Below are positions 56,822 to 64,000 of a stretch of DNA of 64,000 nucleotides, in pieces. The notes below the pieces were generated by a model. It was not told the DNA's origin and made no database searches. It was given only the letters and a program-made list of their open reading frames with translations. Made by a program: the position numbers and the translations under genes. Position 1 is the first letter of the stretch. Every line of letters begins with the position of its first letter. Source of the DNA: an uncultured Flavobacteriales bacterium (GTDB taxonomy: Bacteria > Bacteroidota > Bacteroidia > Flavobacteriales > BACL11); the NCBI GenBank assembly GCA_943789505.1, contig CALSUJ010000001.1:186001-250000 (forward strand), given 5' to 3'.

Positions 56822-57365
56822 TGGAATACACACCAAGATTAAAGAAAAAGTACCAAGACTGAGGTTGTAAACAACCTTAAAGGGAACTATAAATCAGTAA
56901 TGCAAGTGCCTAAATTAGTTAAGATTTGTCTTAACCAAGGTATTGGAAGTGCAGCATCTGATAAAAAACAAATTGAAGCAGCACAGAATGAAATGACTAT
57001 GATTACAGGTCAGAAAGCTAGTGCTTACTAATTCAACTAAAGATATCTCTAACTTTAAGTTAAGAAAAGGGATGCCTGTAGGTGTAAGGTAACTTTAAGA
57101 GGAGACCAAATGTATGAGTTTCTTGGATAGATTCGTTACTTCTACTTTACCAAGGGTTCGTGATTTTGCTGGACTTCCTTTAAAAGGTTTTGATGGTAGA
57201 GGAAATTATACTATGGGTATTAAGGAACAAATTGCTTTCCCAGAAATTAGTATTGATAAAATTAATAAAATAACGGGTATGGATGTGACTTTTGTTACGG
57301 ATACTAATTCAGATGATGATGCTTTAGCATTATTTAGAGAATTAGGTTTACCATTTAAAAAATAA
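56821..57365 (+). pseudogene. rplE: 50S ribosomal protein L5, four apparent indels
   Basis: Binds 5S rRNA and the P-site tRNA. The start [13 protein letters not shown] is normal but the frame breaks at 56860 (extra T), about 57025 (extra T), 57089 (missing G) and 57125 (extra G). Correcting these restores [20 protein letters not shown], the SNFKLRKGMPVGVRVTLRG stretch and the intact 3' part ([18 protein letters not shown] ... [12 protein letters not shown]). Substitutions are not evident, so sequence error is favoured over decay. As given, the longest open part is 57114-57365. Confidence 0.93.
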
Positions 57366-57368
57366 GAC

Positions 57369-57637
57369 ATGGCAAAAGAATCAATGAAAGCCCGTGAGGT
57401 AAAAAGAGCTAAGTGTGTTGCTAAGTATGCGGATAGAAGAGCTGCCTTAAAAGCTGCAGGTGATTATGAAGGATTACAAAAATTACCTAAAGATGCTTCT
57501 CCAGTTAGAATGCATAACAGATGTAAACTTACAGGAAGACCAAAAGGATATATGAGACAGTTTGGAATTTCTCGTGTTATGTTTAGAGAAATGGCAACTT
57601 TGGATTAATTCCAGGTGTGAAAAAAGCAAGTTGGTAA
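57369..57637 (+). CDS. rpsN: 30S ribosomal protein S14, 3'-end frameshift
   Basis: 16S rRNA-binding protein, 89 aa expected. [20 protein letters not shown] and [19 protein letters not shown] are intact. One G is missing near 57603; restoring it changes the stop at 57606-57608 into the expected tail [11 protein letters not shown] ending at 57637. Only two cysteines are present, so it is the zinc-free long type. Confidence 0.93.
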
Positions 57638-57657
57638 TTTAATAAAGAATAAGAAAA

Positions 57658-58060
57658 ATGTTTACAGATCCAATAGCAGATTATTTAACAAGAGTTAGAA
57701 ATGCTCAGATGGCAGGACACAAAGTTGTTGATATTCCTGCTTCTAATATGAAAAAAGCGATTACGCAAATACTTCATGATAAAGGTTATATTCTTAACTT
57801 TAAGTTTGAAGAGACTGATAATAATCAAGGTAATATTAAAGTTGCATCTAAAGTATAGTGCACAAACAAAATTACCAGCAATGAAGAAACTAATAAGAAT
57901 CAGTAAGCCTGGTTTAAGAAAGTATGCTGATTCAAAAACTTTACCAAGAGTAATTAATGGTTTAGGAATCGCTATTCTTTCTACTTCAAAAGGTGTTATT
58001 ACTGATAAAGAAGCAAGAAATTTAAATGTTGGTGGTGAAGTTATTTGTCACGTATATTAA
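57658..58060 (+). pseudogene. rpsH: 30S ribosomal protein S8, one apparent indel
   Basis: Central-domain 16S-binding protein. [20 protein letters not shown] to NIKVA is clean; an extra T at 57847 causes a stop. Removing it joins [20 protein letters not shown] and the C-terminal half with [21 protein letters not shown] normal S8 length (about 133 aa) results. Confidence 0.93.
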
Positions 58061-58077
58061 TTGAAGATAAAGTAATA

Positions 58078-58635
58078 TGTCAAGAATAGGAAATAACCCA
58101 ATTACAATTCCTGAAGGAGTTACTGTAATTCACGAAGGTAATGTTATAACGGTAAAAGGAAAGTTAGGTGAGCTTTCTCAAGATATTGATCCGCAAGTGT
58201 TACAGTAACGAATTGATGATAATGTATTCTTTACAAGAGAATCTGACCATAAAGATCATAAGATCAAAGCATGGTTTGTACAGAGCTTTAATTTCAAATA
58301 TGATTGAAGGAGTAACTAAAGGTATACAAAAAACTTGAATTAAGAGGTGTTGGATACAGAGCATCAACTCAAGGTCAGAATTTAGATATATCTGTTGGTT
58401 ATTCTCACTAATATTAGTATTTGATATTCCAATGAAATTAAGATGTAACTGCTGAAACTGAAAAAGGAAAAGCGCCAATTGTAACTATTTCTGGATATGA
58501 TAAACAATTAGTAGGAGCTGTAGCTGCAAGAATTAGAGCTGAAAGAAAACCTGAACCATATAAAGGAAAAGGAATTAGGTATGTTGATGAGTACGTTAGA
58601 AAAAAGCAGGTAAAACTGCTGCTAAGTTAAAATAA
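58078..58635 (+). pseudogene. rplF: 50S ribosomal protein L6, about nine apparent indels
   Basis: Factor-binding-site protein of the large subunit. The start MSRIGNNPITIPEGVTVIHE is clear. Frame changes can be placed near 58199, 58211, 58262, 58331, 58409, 58416, 58431, 58441 and 58606. Between them the L6 sequence is readable ([73 protein letters not shown]). It is the most damaged gene in the region. Confidence 0.9.
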
Positions 58636-58644
58636 TGATTATAG

Positions 58645-58987
58645 ATGACAAAATCAAAAAAAGATTCTAGACAAAGAGTAAGATTTGCTATCAGAAAGAA
58701 AGTTTCTGGAACTTCTGAAAGACCTAGATTAGCAGTTTTCAGATCTAATAAAGAAATTTATGCTCAAGTTATTAGATGATGTCATTCAAACTACATTAGC
58801 GTCTGCATCTTCTAAAGATGCTAAAGGAACAAAAACTGAACAAGCATCTGTAGTTGGTAAAGCTAATTGCTGATAATGCTTTGAAAGCAGGTATTGATCA
58901 GTAGTTTTTGATAGAGGTGGGTTTTTATACCACGGTAGAGTTAAAGCACTTGCTGAATCGGCTCGTGAAGGAGGTTTAAAATTTTAA
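58645..58987 (+). pseudogene. rplR: 50S ribosomal protein L18, three apparent indels
   Basis: 5S rRNA-binding protein. [20 protein letters not shown] and [18 protein letters not shown] are clean; extra A at 58774, extra G at 58862 and one missing base near 58900 break the frame. Repair gives a normal L18 ending FDRGGFLYHGRVKALAESAR and EGGLKF. Confidence 0.92.
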
Positions 58988-58998
58988 GAAATTATATA

Positions 58999-59523
58999 TG
59001 TTAAAATTAGCACAAAATAAAAGAGTAAAATTTCTGGAGACATTGAGTTAAAAGACAGACTTAGTTGGAGTCCAAAGAGTTGTTAAGGTAACTAAAGGTG
59101 GTAGAGCTTTTAGGTTTTCAGCTATTGTTGTTGTTGGTGATGAAAAAAGTGTTGTTGGTATTGGTTTAGGAAAATCGAAAGATGTTGCTACTGCTATAGC
59201 TAAAGGTATTGAAGCTGCTAAAAAGAACTTAGTAAGGATTCCTATTTATAAAGGAACTATTCCGCACGAACAAGCTAGCTAAGTTTAGGTGGATCTCAAG
59301 TTTTAATTAAACCTGCTTCACATGGTACTGGTGTGAAAGCTGGTGGTGCAATGCGTGCTGTATTAGAAAGTGCTGGTGTAAAAGATGTATTAGCAAAATC
59401 TAAAGGATCTTCTAATCCTCATAATTTAGTTAAAGCTACTTTAAAAGCTTTATTAGAATTAAGAGATGCAAGAACTGTAGCTATGCAAAGAGGTGTAACA
59501 ATGGATAAGTATTTAACGGATAA
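58999..59523 (+). pseudogene. rpsE: 30S ribosomal protein S5, five apparent indels
   Basis: Decoding-fidelity protein. The frame breaks near 59030 (missing A), 59063 (extra A), 59279 (extra C), 59287 (extra A) and 59510 (missing G). Clean segments include [40 protein letters not shown] and [11 protein letters not shown]. The last deletion removes the normal stop (DKVFNG, TAA at 59521) and fuses the 3' part to rpmD in one open frame. Confidence 0.92.
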
Positions 59524-59533
59524 TATATCAATA

Positions 59534-59710
59534 ATGGAAAAGATTAAAATAAAACAAGTTAGAAGTAGAATTGGAAGGCCAAAAGATCAAAAGAAGAACT
59601 TTAGATGCTTTAGGCTTAGAAAAATGAATGCTGTTGTTGAGCATAACGCAACTCCACAAATTTTAGGAATGGTTGCAAAAGTTAAGCACTTAATAACCTT
59701 AGTAGAATAA
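59534..59710 (+). CDS. rpmD: 50S ribosomal protein L30, compensated double frameshift
   Basis: Small large-subunit protein, 58 aa. [20 protein letters not shown] and [20 protein letters not shown] are normal. Between them [11 protein letters not shown] replaces an expected KTLDALGLRKM because one base is gained near 59600 and one lost near 59621; the frame is restored afterwards. The ATG at 59534 is the start; the longer open frame from 59333 is a fusion with rpsE caused by an upstream deletion. Confidence 0.9.
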   Translation: MEKIKIKQVRSRIGRPKDQKKNFRCFRLRKMNAVVEHNATPQILGMVAKVKHLITLVE

Positions 59711-59718
59711 TATTTAAT

Positions 59719-60177
59719 ATGGAATTACACAATTTAAAACCTGCGAAAGGTGCAATTAAAAGTACTAAAAGAGTAGGTAGAGGAGAAGGATCTAAGAAAG
59801 GGGGTACATCTACTAGAGGACATAATGGTCAGAAATCACGTTCTGGATATTCAAGAAAATTGGATTTGAAGGTGGTCAACAACCTTTACAAAGAAGAGTC
59901 CCTAAGTTTGGATTTACAAATCCGAACAGAGTAGAGTATAATGGTGTGAATCTTAGATACTATCCAAGCTTTAGTTGATTTAAAGAAATTGAAGGGTACT
60001 ATAGTAAAACAAGATTTAATGGATAATGGTCTTGTACAGAAAAATGATTTAGTGAAAATTTTAGGTAGAGGTGAATTAACAGCTAAAGTTAGATATTACT
60101 GTTAGATGCATTTTCTGCATCTGCAGTAAGCTGCTATTGAAAAAGCGGGTGGTACTGCAACTGTTTTAGAAAAGTAA
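59719..60177 (+). pseudogene. rplO: 50S ribosomal protein L15, five apparent indels
   Basis: Late-assembly large-subunit protein. [20 protein letters not shown] and the [20 protein letters not shown] segment are clean. A missing A near 59860 and extra A at 59955, 60091, 60104 and 60129 break the frame. Repair gives [40 protein letters not shown] and the C-terminal end KAGGTATVLEK, with a stop 1 base before secY. Confidence 0.92.
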
Positions 60178-60178
60178 G

Positions 60179-61519
60179 ATGAGAAAATTAATTGATACAA
60201 TAAAGAATATTTGGGGAATTGAAGATTTGAGAAATCGAATCTTAACTACAATAGGAATTCTAGCTATTTATAGATTAGGTTCTTTTGTTGTAATTCCTGG
60301 TGTTGATCCTGCACAGCTTTCTGCTTTACAGGACCAAACTGCAGATGGACTTTTGGGTCTTTTAAATATGTTTACAGGTGGGGCATTCTCACAAGCATCT
60401 ATTTTTGCTTTGGGTATTATGCCTTATATCTCAGCTTCTATTGTAATTCAGTTATTAGGAATGGCTATTCCATATTTCCAGAAATTACAGAAAGAGGGAG
60501 AGAGTGGCAGAAGAAAAATTAATAACATTACAAGATACTTAACTATCTTAATAACAGCAGGACAAGCTCCTGGGTATATTGCTAACTTAAAAGCAACACT
60601 ACCTGAGTCAGCTTTCTTACTTCCTGCAGGAGGTTTCTGGTTGTCATCTATTATCATTTTGATAACGGGTACTATGTTTGTAATGTGGTTAGGAGAAAAA
60701 ATTACAGATAGAGGGATTGGTAATGGTATTTCATTATTAATTATGATTGGTATTATTGCAGGTTTACCTCAATCTTTAATGCAAGAATTTGTTTCTGCTT
60801 TAGGTTCAGCAGGAGGTGGTTTAGTTATCTTCTTAGTTGAAATGTTAGCATTATTATTTGTAATATTAATTACTATCCTTTTAGTACAAGGCACAAGAAG
60901 AATTCCTGTACAGTATGCTAAAAGAGTAGTAGGAAATAAACAATACGGTGGAGTAAGACAATTTATTCCTTTAAAAGTAAATGCTGCTGGAGTAATGCCA
61001 ATCATCTTTGCACAAGCAATTATGTTTGTCCCTATTACTTTGGTTGGCTTCTCTGAAAATGAAAGTTTACAAGGAGTTGCTGCAGTACTTACTGATTTCG
61101 GAGGATTTTGGTACAATTTAATGTTCTTTGTAATGATTGTAATATTTACATATTTTTATACAGCTATGACGGTTAATCCTAATCAAATGGCTGATGATAT
61201 GAAAAAGAATGGAGGATTTATTCCAGGGATAAAGCCAGGAAGATCTACTGCTGATTATTTAGATGCTGTGATGTCAAGAATTACTTTCCCAGGATCTTTA
61301 TTCTTAGGTTTAGTTGCTATCTTACCAGCATTTGCTATGGCAGGAGGAATTAATATGCAGTTCGCTCAGTTTTATGGAGGAACATCATTATTAATTTTAG
61401 TTGGAGTTATTTTAGATACACTTCAACAAATAGAAAGTCATTTATTAATGCGTCATTATGATGGATTAATGGATTCAGGAAGAATAAAAGGAAAATCTTC
61501 TGGTGGTAGTATGATGTAA
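60179..61519 (+). CDS. secY: Preprotein translocase channel subunit SecY
   Basis: Ten-helix inner-membrane channel of the Sec system, 446 aa. The plug and helix 2 region (ALGIMPYISASIVIQLLGM), GIGNGISLLIMIGI, and the cytoplasmic loop QGTRRIPVQYAKRVVG are intact. This is the first undamaged gene after the indel-rich stretch and follows rplO by 1 base. Confidence 0.98.
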   Translation: MRKLIDTIKNIWGIEDLRNRILTTIGILAIYRLGSFVVIPGVDPAQLSALQDQTADGLLGLLNMFTGGAFSQASIFALGIMPYISASIVIQLLGMAIPYFQKLQKEGESGRRKINNITRYLTILITAGQAPGYIANLKATLPESAFLLPAGGFWLSSIIILITGTMFVMWLGEKITDRGIGNGISLLIMIGIIAGLPQSLMQEFVSALGSAGGGLVIFLVEMLALLFVILITILLVQGTRRIPVQYAKRVVGNKQYGGVRQFIPLKVNAAGVMPIIFAQAIMFVPITLVGFSENESLQGVAAVLTDFGGFWYNLMFFVMIVIFTYFYTAMTVNPNQMADDMKKNGGFIPGIKPGRSTADYLDAVMSRITFPGSLFLGLVAILPAFAMAGGINMQFAQFYGGTSLLILVGVILDTLQQIESHLLMRHYDGLMDSGRIKGKSSGGSMM

Positions 61520-61531
61520 TCATATTGATTT

Positions 61532-62305
61532 ATGATTTATTATAAAACAGAAGAAGAGATAGAGTTAGTAAGAAAAAGTTCTTTACTTGTTGCAAAAACC
61601 CATGCTGAAATCGCTGGGCTAATAAAACCAGGGATAACTACCTTAGCATTAGATAAAATTGCTGAAGAGTTTATCAGGGATAATGGAGGATTTCCAGCTT
61701 TCAAAGGTTATGGTGGCTTTCCAAACACTTTATGTATGTCACCTAATGAACAGGTGGTACATGGTATACCCAATGATAGATTTCTTGAAAATAGTGAAAT
61801 TTTATCGGTAGATTGTGGAGTAGTAATGAATGGCTATTATGGTGATTCTGCTTTTACTTATGAAGTAGGGGAAGTAGATGTTGAAACAAAAAAATTACTT
61901 AAAGTTACTAAAGAGTCACTTTATAAAGGAATTGAACAAGCAGTTGCTGGAAATAGAATTGGTGATATTGGTTATGCTGTACAGCAACATGCTGAAAGTT
62001 TTGGATATGGTGTAGTTAGAGAATTGGTTGGACATGGTGTAGGTAAAAATCTACATGAAAGTCCTGAAGTTCCTAATCACGGAAGAAGAGGGAAAGGGGT
62101 TATGCTTAAAGAAGGGTTAGTTATTGCAATTGAGCCAATGATTAATATGGGAACTAAGTGTATTTTGCAACACAATGATGGATGGACAATAACAACTATT
62201 GATAATAAACCATCTGCACATTTTGAACATACAATTGTTGTTCGAAAGGGAAAAGCAGAGATATTATCAAGTTTTGATGAAATAGAAAAAAAGATAAATG
62301 GCTAA
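61532..62305 (+). CDS. map: Methionine aminopeptidase
   Basis: Removes the initiator methionine. The pita-bread metal ligands lie in [20 protein letters not shown] (two Asp), [18 protein letters not shown] (His), and IEPMINMGT (Glu) with a final Glu in HFEHTIVV. Type I, 257 aa. It overlaps infA by 8 bases, so translation is likely coupled. Confidence 0.97.
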   Translation: MIYYKTEEEIELVRKSSLLVAKTHAEIAGLIKPGITTLALDKIAEEFIRDNGGFPAFKGYGGFPNTLCMSPNEQVVHGIPNDRFLENSEILSVDCGVVMNGYYGDSAFTYEVGEVDVETKKLLKVTKESLYKGIEQAVAGNRIGDIGYAVQQHAESFGYGVVRELVGHGVGKNLHESPEVPNHGRRGKGVMLKEGLVIAIEPMINMGTKCILQHNDGWTITTIDNKPSAHFEHTIVVRKGKAEILSSFDEIEKKING

Positions 62306-62513
62306 ACAAGCTAATATAGAGTTAGATGGAACGATAACACAAGCATTGTCAAATGCTATGTTTCGTGTTGAATTAGAAAATGGACATGAGATTGTTGCTC
62401 ATATATCTGGTAAAATGAGAAAGTTTTATATTAAATTATTACCAGGTGATAAAGTTAAAATGGAAATGTCTCCTTACGATTTAACAAAAGGAAGAATAAC
62501 ATATAGGTACTAA
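62298..62513 (+). CDS. infA: Translation initiation factor IF-1
   Basis: OB-fold A-site factor, 71 aa. [40 protein letters not shown] and [12 protein letters not shown] are present. Confidence 0.98.
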   Translation: MAKQANIELDGTITQALSNAMFRVELENGHEIVAHISGKMRKFYIKLLPGDKVKMEMSPYDLTKGRITYRY

Positions 62514-62527
62514 TAAAATAAAAAGAA

Positions 62528-62644
62528 ATGAAAGTACGAGCATCAGTAAAAAAAAGAAGTGAAGATTGCAAGATCGTCAAAAGAAAAGGACGAGTTTATG
62601 TAATCAATAAGAAGAACCCAAGGTATAAACAAAGACAAGGTTAA
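62528..62644 (+). CDS. rpmJ: 50S ribosomal protein L36
   Basis: Very short gene (38 aa). [20 protein letters not shown], then [18 protein letters not shown] and TAA. Only one cysteine is present, so this is the zinc-free form. It lies between infA and rpsM, the normal place. Confidence 0.97.
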   Translation: MKVRASVKKRSEDCKIVKRKGRVYVINKKNPRYKQRQG

Positions 62645-62646
62645 TA

Positions 62647-63015
62647 ATGGCAAGAATTAAAGGTATTGATTTACCTAAAAACAAAAGAGGAGTTATTGGA
62701 TTAACTTATATTTATGGAATTGGCCCATCTTTTTCAGTGGCAATTTTGGATGAAGCAAATATTTCTCATGATATTAAAGTTCAAGATTGGACTGATGAGC
62801 AAACAAATGCTATCAGAACAATTATTGGCGATAGATTTACTGTTGAAGGAGAGTTAAGAGCTGAAACCAAAATGAATATTAAGCGATTAATGGACATTGG
62901 GTGTTACAGAGGAATTCGTCACAGATTGGGTCTACCTTTAAGAGGACAAAGAACAAAAAACAATTCTAGAACCAGAAAAGGGAAAAGAAAAACTGTTGCT
63001 AATAAAAAGAAATAG
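62647..63015 (+). CDS. rpsM: 30S ribosomal protein S13
   Basis: Head protein contacting the P-site tRNA, 122 aa. [40 protein letters not shown] and a basic end are present. Confidence 0.98.
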   Translation: MARIKGIDLPKNKRGVIGLTYIYGIGPSFSVAILDEANISHDIKVQDWTDEQTNAIRTIIGDRFTVEGELRAETKMNIKRLMDIGCYRGIRHRLGLPLRGQRTKNNSRTRKGKRKTVANKKK

Positions 63016-63024
63016 TAGATAATT

Positions 63025-63405
63025 ATGGCTAAAACAACCAAAAAGAACACAGTAAGAGTTGAAGCTGAAGGGCAAGCGCACATTCAGGCAACTTTTAACA
63101 ACATTATTATTTCACTTACTAATAAAGGAGGACAAGTTATTTCTTGGTCTTCAGCTGGTAAGATGGGATTCAGAGGTTCAAAAAAAAATACTCCTTATGC
63201 TGCACAAATGGCTGCTGAGGATTGCTCAAAAGTAGCTCTTGATAAAGGGTTGAAAAGAGTGAAAGTTTATGTTAAAGGACCTGGTCAAGGTAGAGAATCA
63301 GCAATAAGAACGATTCATAACTCTGGTATCATTGTTACTGAGATTGTTGATGTTACACCATTGCCACACAATGGATGTCGTCCACCCAAAAAGAGAAGAG
63401 TTTAA
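63025..63405 (+). CDS. rpsK: 30S ribosomal protein S11
   Basis: Platform protein, 126 aa. [40 protein letters not shown] and the C-terminal [18 protein letters not shown] are present. Confidence 0.98.
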   Translation: MAKTTKKNTVRVEAEGQAHIQATFNNIIISLTNKGGQVISWSSAGKMGFRGSKKNTPYAAQMAAEDCSKVALDKGLKRVKVYVKGPGQGRESAIRTIHNSGIIVTEIVDVTPLPHNGCRPPKKRRV

Positions 63406-63428
63406 TTCATTTATATTAAGATAAAAAT

Positions 63429-64000
63429 ATGGCAAGATATACAGGCCCAACATCAAGAATTGCAAGAAGATTTGGAGAACCAATTTTTGGTCCAGACAAA
63501 GCATTAGCTAAAAAAGCATATGGACCAGGACAACACGGTAATCAAAGAAGGAGAGGTAAACAATCCGAATACGGTGTGCAATTAATGGAGAAACAAAAAG
63601 CTAAGTTTACTTATGGTATTTTAGAGAAACAATTCTCTAACTTATTTAAAGAAGCACTTAGAAGAAAAGGAGTAACTGGTGAAAACTTACTGCAAATGTG
63701 TGAATTACGTTTGGATAATGTTGTGTACCGTTTAGGTATTGCTCCATCAAGAAGAGCAGCTCGTCAGTTAGTTACTCACAAACATATTACGGTTAATAAT
63801 GTGAATGTTAACATTCCATCATATGCTTTAAAAGTAGGTGACATTGTTTCAGTACGTGCACGCTCAAAATCTTTAGAAACAATTACAAATTCAATTACTT
63901 CTAGCTCTAATGAAGCAGAATGGTTACAATGGAATGGTGAAACTCAATTAGGTAAAGTAGTTTCAGCTCCTGAAAGAATTCAGATTCCTGAAAACATTAA
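63429..64000 (+). CDS. rpsD: 30S ribosomal protein S4, cut by window end
   Basis: Primary 16S-binding protein. The frame starts at 63429 ([20 protein letters not shown]) and contains [20 protein letters not shown] and the S4 domain ([31 protein letters not shown]). About 190 codons are visible; only the last several residues lie beyond 64000. Confidence 0.97.
   Translation, partial: MARYTGPTSRIARRFGEPIFGPDKALAKKAYGPGQHGNQRRRGKQSEYGVQLMEKQKAKFTYGILEKQFSNLFKEALRRKGVTGENLLQMCELRLDNVVYRLGIAPSRRAARQLVTHKHITVNNVNVNIPSYALKVGDIVSVRARSKSLETITNSITSSSNEAEWLQWNGETQLGKVVSAPERIQIPENI

Noticed and set aside
56821-60177. Programmed frameshifting or true pseudogenisation of the spc genes
   Set aside because: Too many indels in too many essential genes, no slippery sites or long homopolymers at most of them, clean borders and no evident substitutions. 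Sequence error is simpler.

Overview
The window is AT-rich (roughly one third G+C by eye) and densely packed, and comes from a Bacteroidota genome, most likely Flavobacteriales. The evidence is consistent: type IX secretion (T9SS) C-terminal domains and SprB-repeat adhesins, a PafA-type alkaline phosphatase, an atpD-atpC pair split from the rest of the ATP synthase genes, a str/S10/spc ribosomal cluster with no tuf between fusA and rpsJ, few Shine-Dalgarno sites, and repeated TAnnTTTG -7 promoter boxes. I do not assign a genus.

Layout. 1-5514 (+): the 3' part of proS, an unknown conserved-looking gene, tRNA-Glu joined to rpsT, a polysaccharide-deacetylase-like gene with upp, a small membrane protein and a YjjG-like HAD phosphatase. 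5489-13743 (-): a long, tightly coupled block reading M61 peptidase - hpt - adk - obgE - PAP2 - pafA - aroB - aroA. 13889-16382 (+): a GT9 glycosyltransferase and lipoamide dehydrogenase. 16432-21154 (-): a large T9SS beta-propeller protein and metK. 21155-21488: a divergent regulatory region with a SAM-II-like riboswitch facing metK and a SAM-I riboswitch facing metH. 21489-26087 (+): metH-metF. 26084-27823 (-): a GldA-like ABC ATPase and a small secreted protein. 27945-29665 (+): rsgA-dtd-mazG-like. 29666-34122 (-): a TonB-dependent receptor, a frameshifted YiiX-like lipoprotein and atpD-atpC. Then ribF (+) and a UvrD/PcrA helicase (-). 37665-47992 (+): two giant secreted SprB-repeat proteins, the second lacking a C-terminal sorting domain. 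48136-64000 (+): the ribosomal protein cluster from rpsL to a partial rpsD.

The most interesting biology is the metK/metH intergenic region. Two unrelated classes of SAM-sensing RNA appear to control the gene that makes SAM and the gene that makes its precursor methionine, from opposite strands of one 334-base gap. The metK leader also contains an inverted repeat that would compete with its aptamer. Other points are promoters placed so close to start codons that the mRNAs should be leaderless, a tRNA-ribosomal protein dicistron, and a blue-copper domain at the head of a SprB-repeat adhesin.

Caution on sequence quality: between about 56.86 and 60.13 kb, eight consecutive essential ribosomal protein genes (rplE to rplO) carry about 30 single-base indels, while the genes on both sides are clean and the protein sequences between indels look normal. 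This reads as uncorrected sequencing or assembly error rather than gene decay. One further frameshift lies at about 32181.
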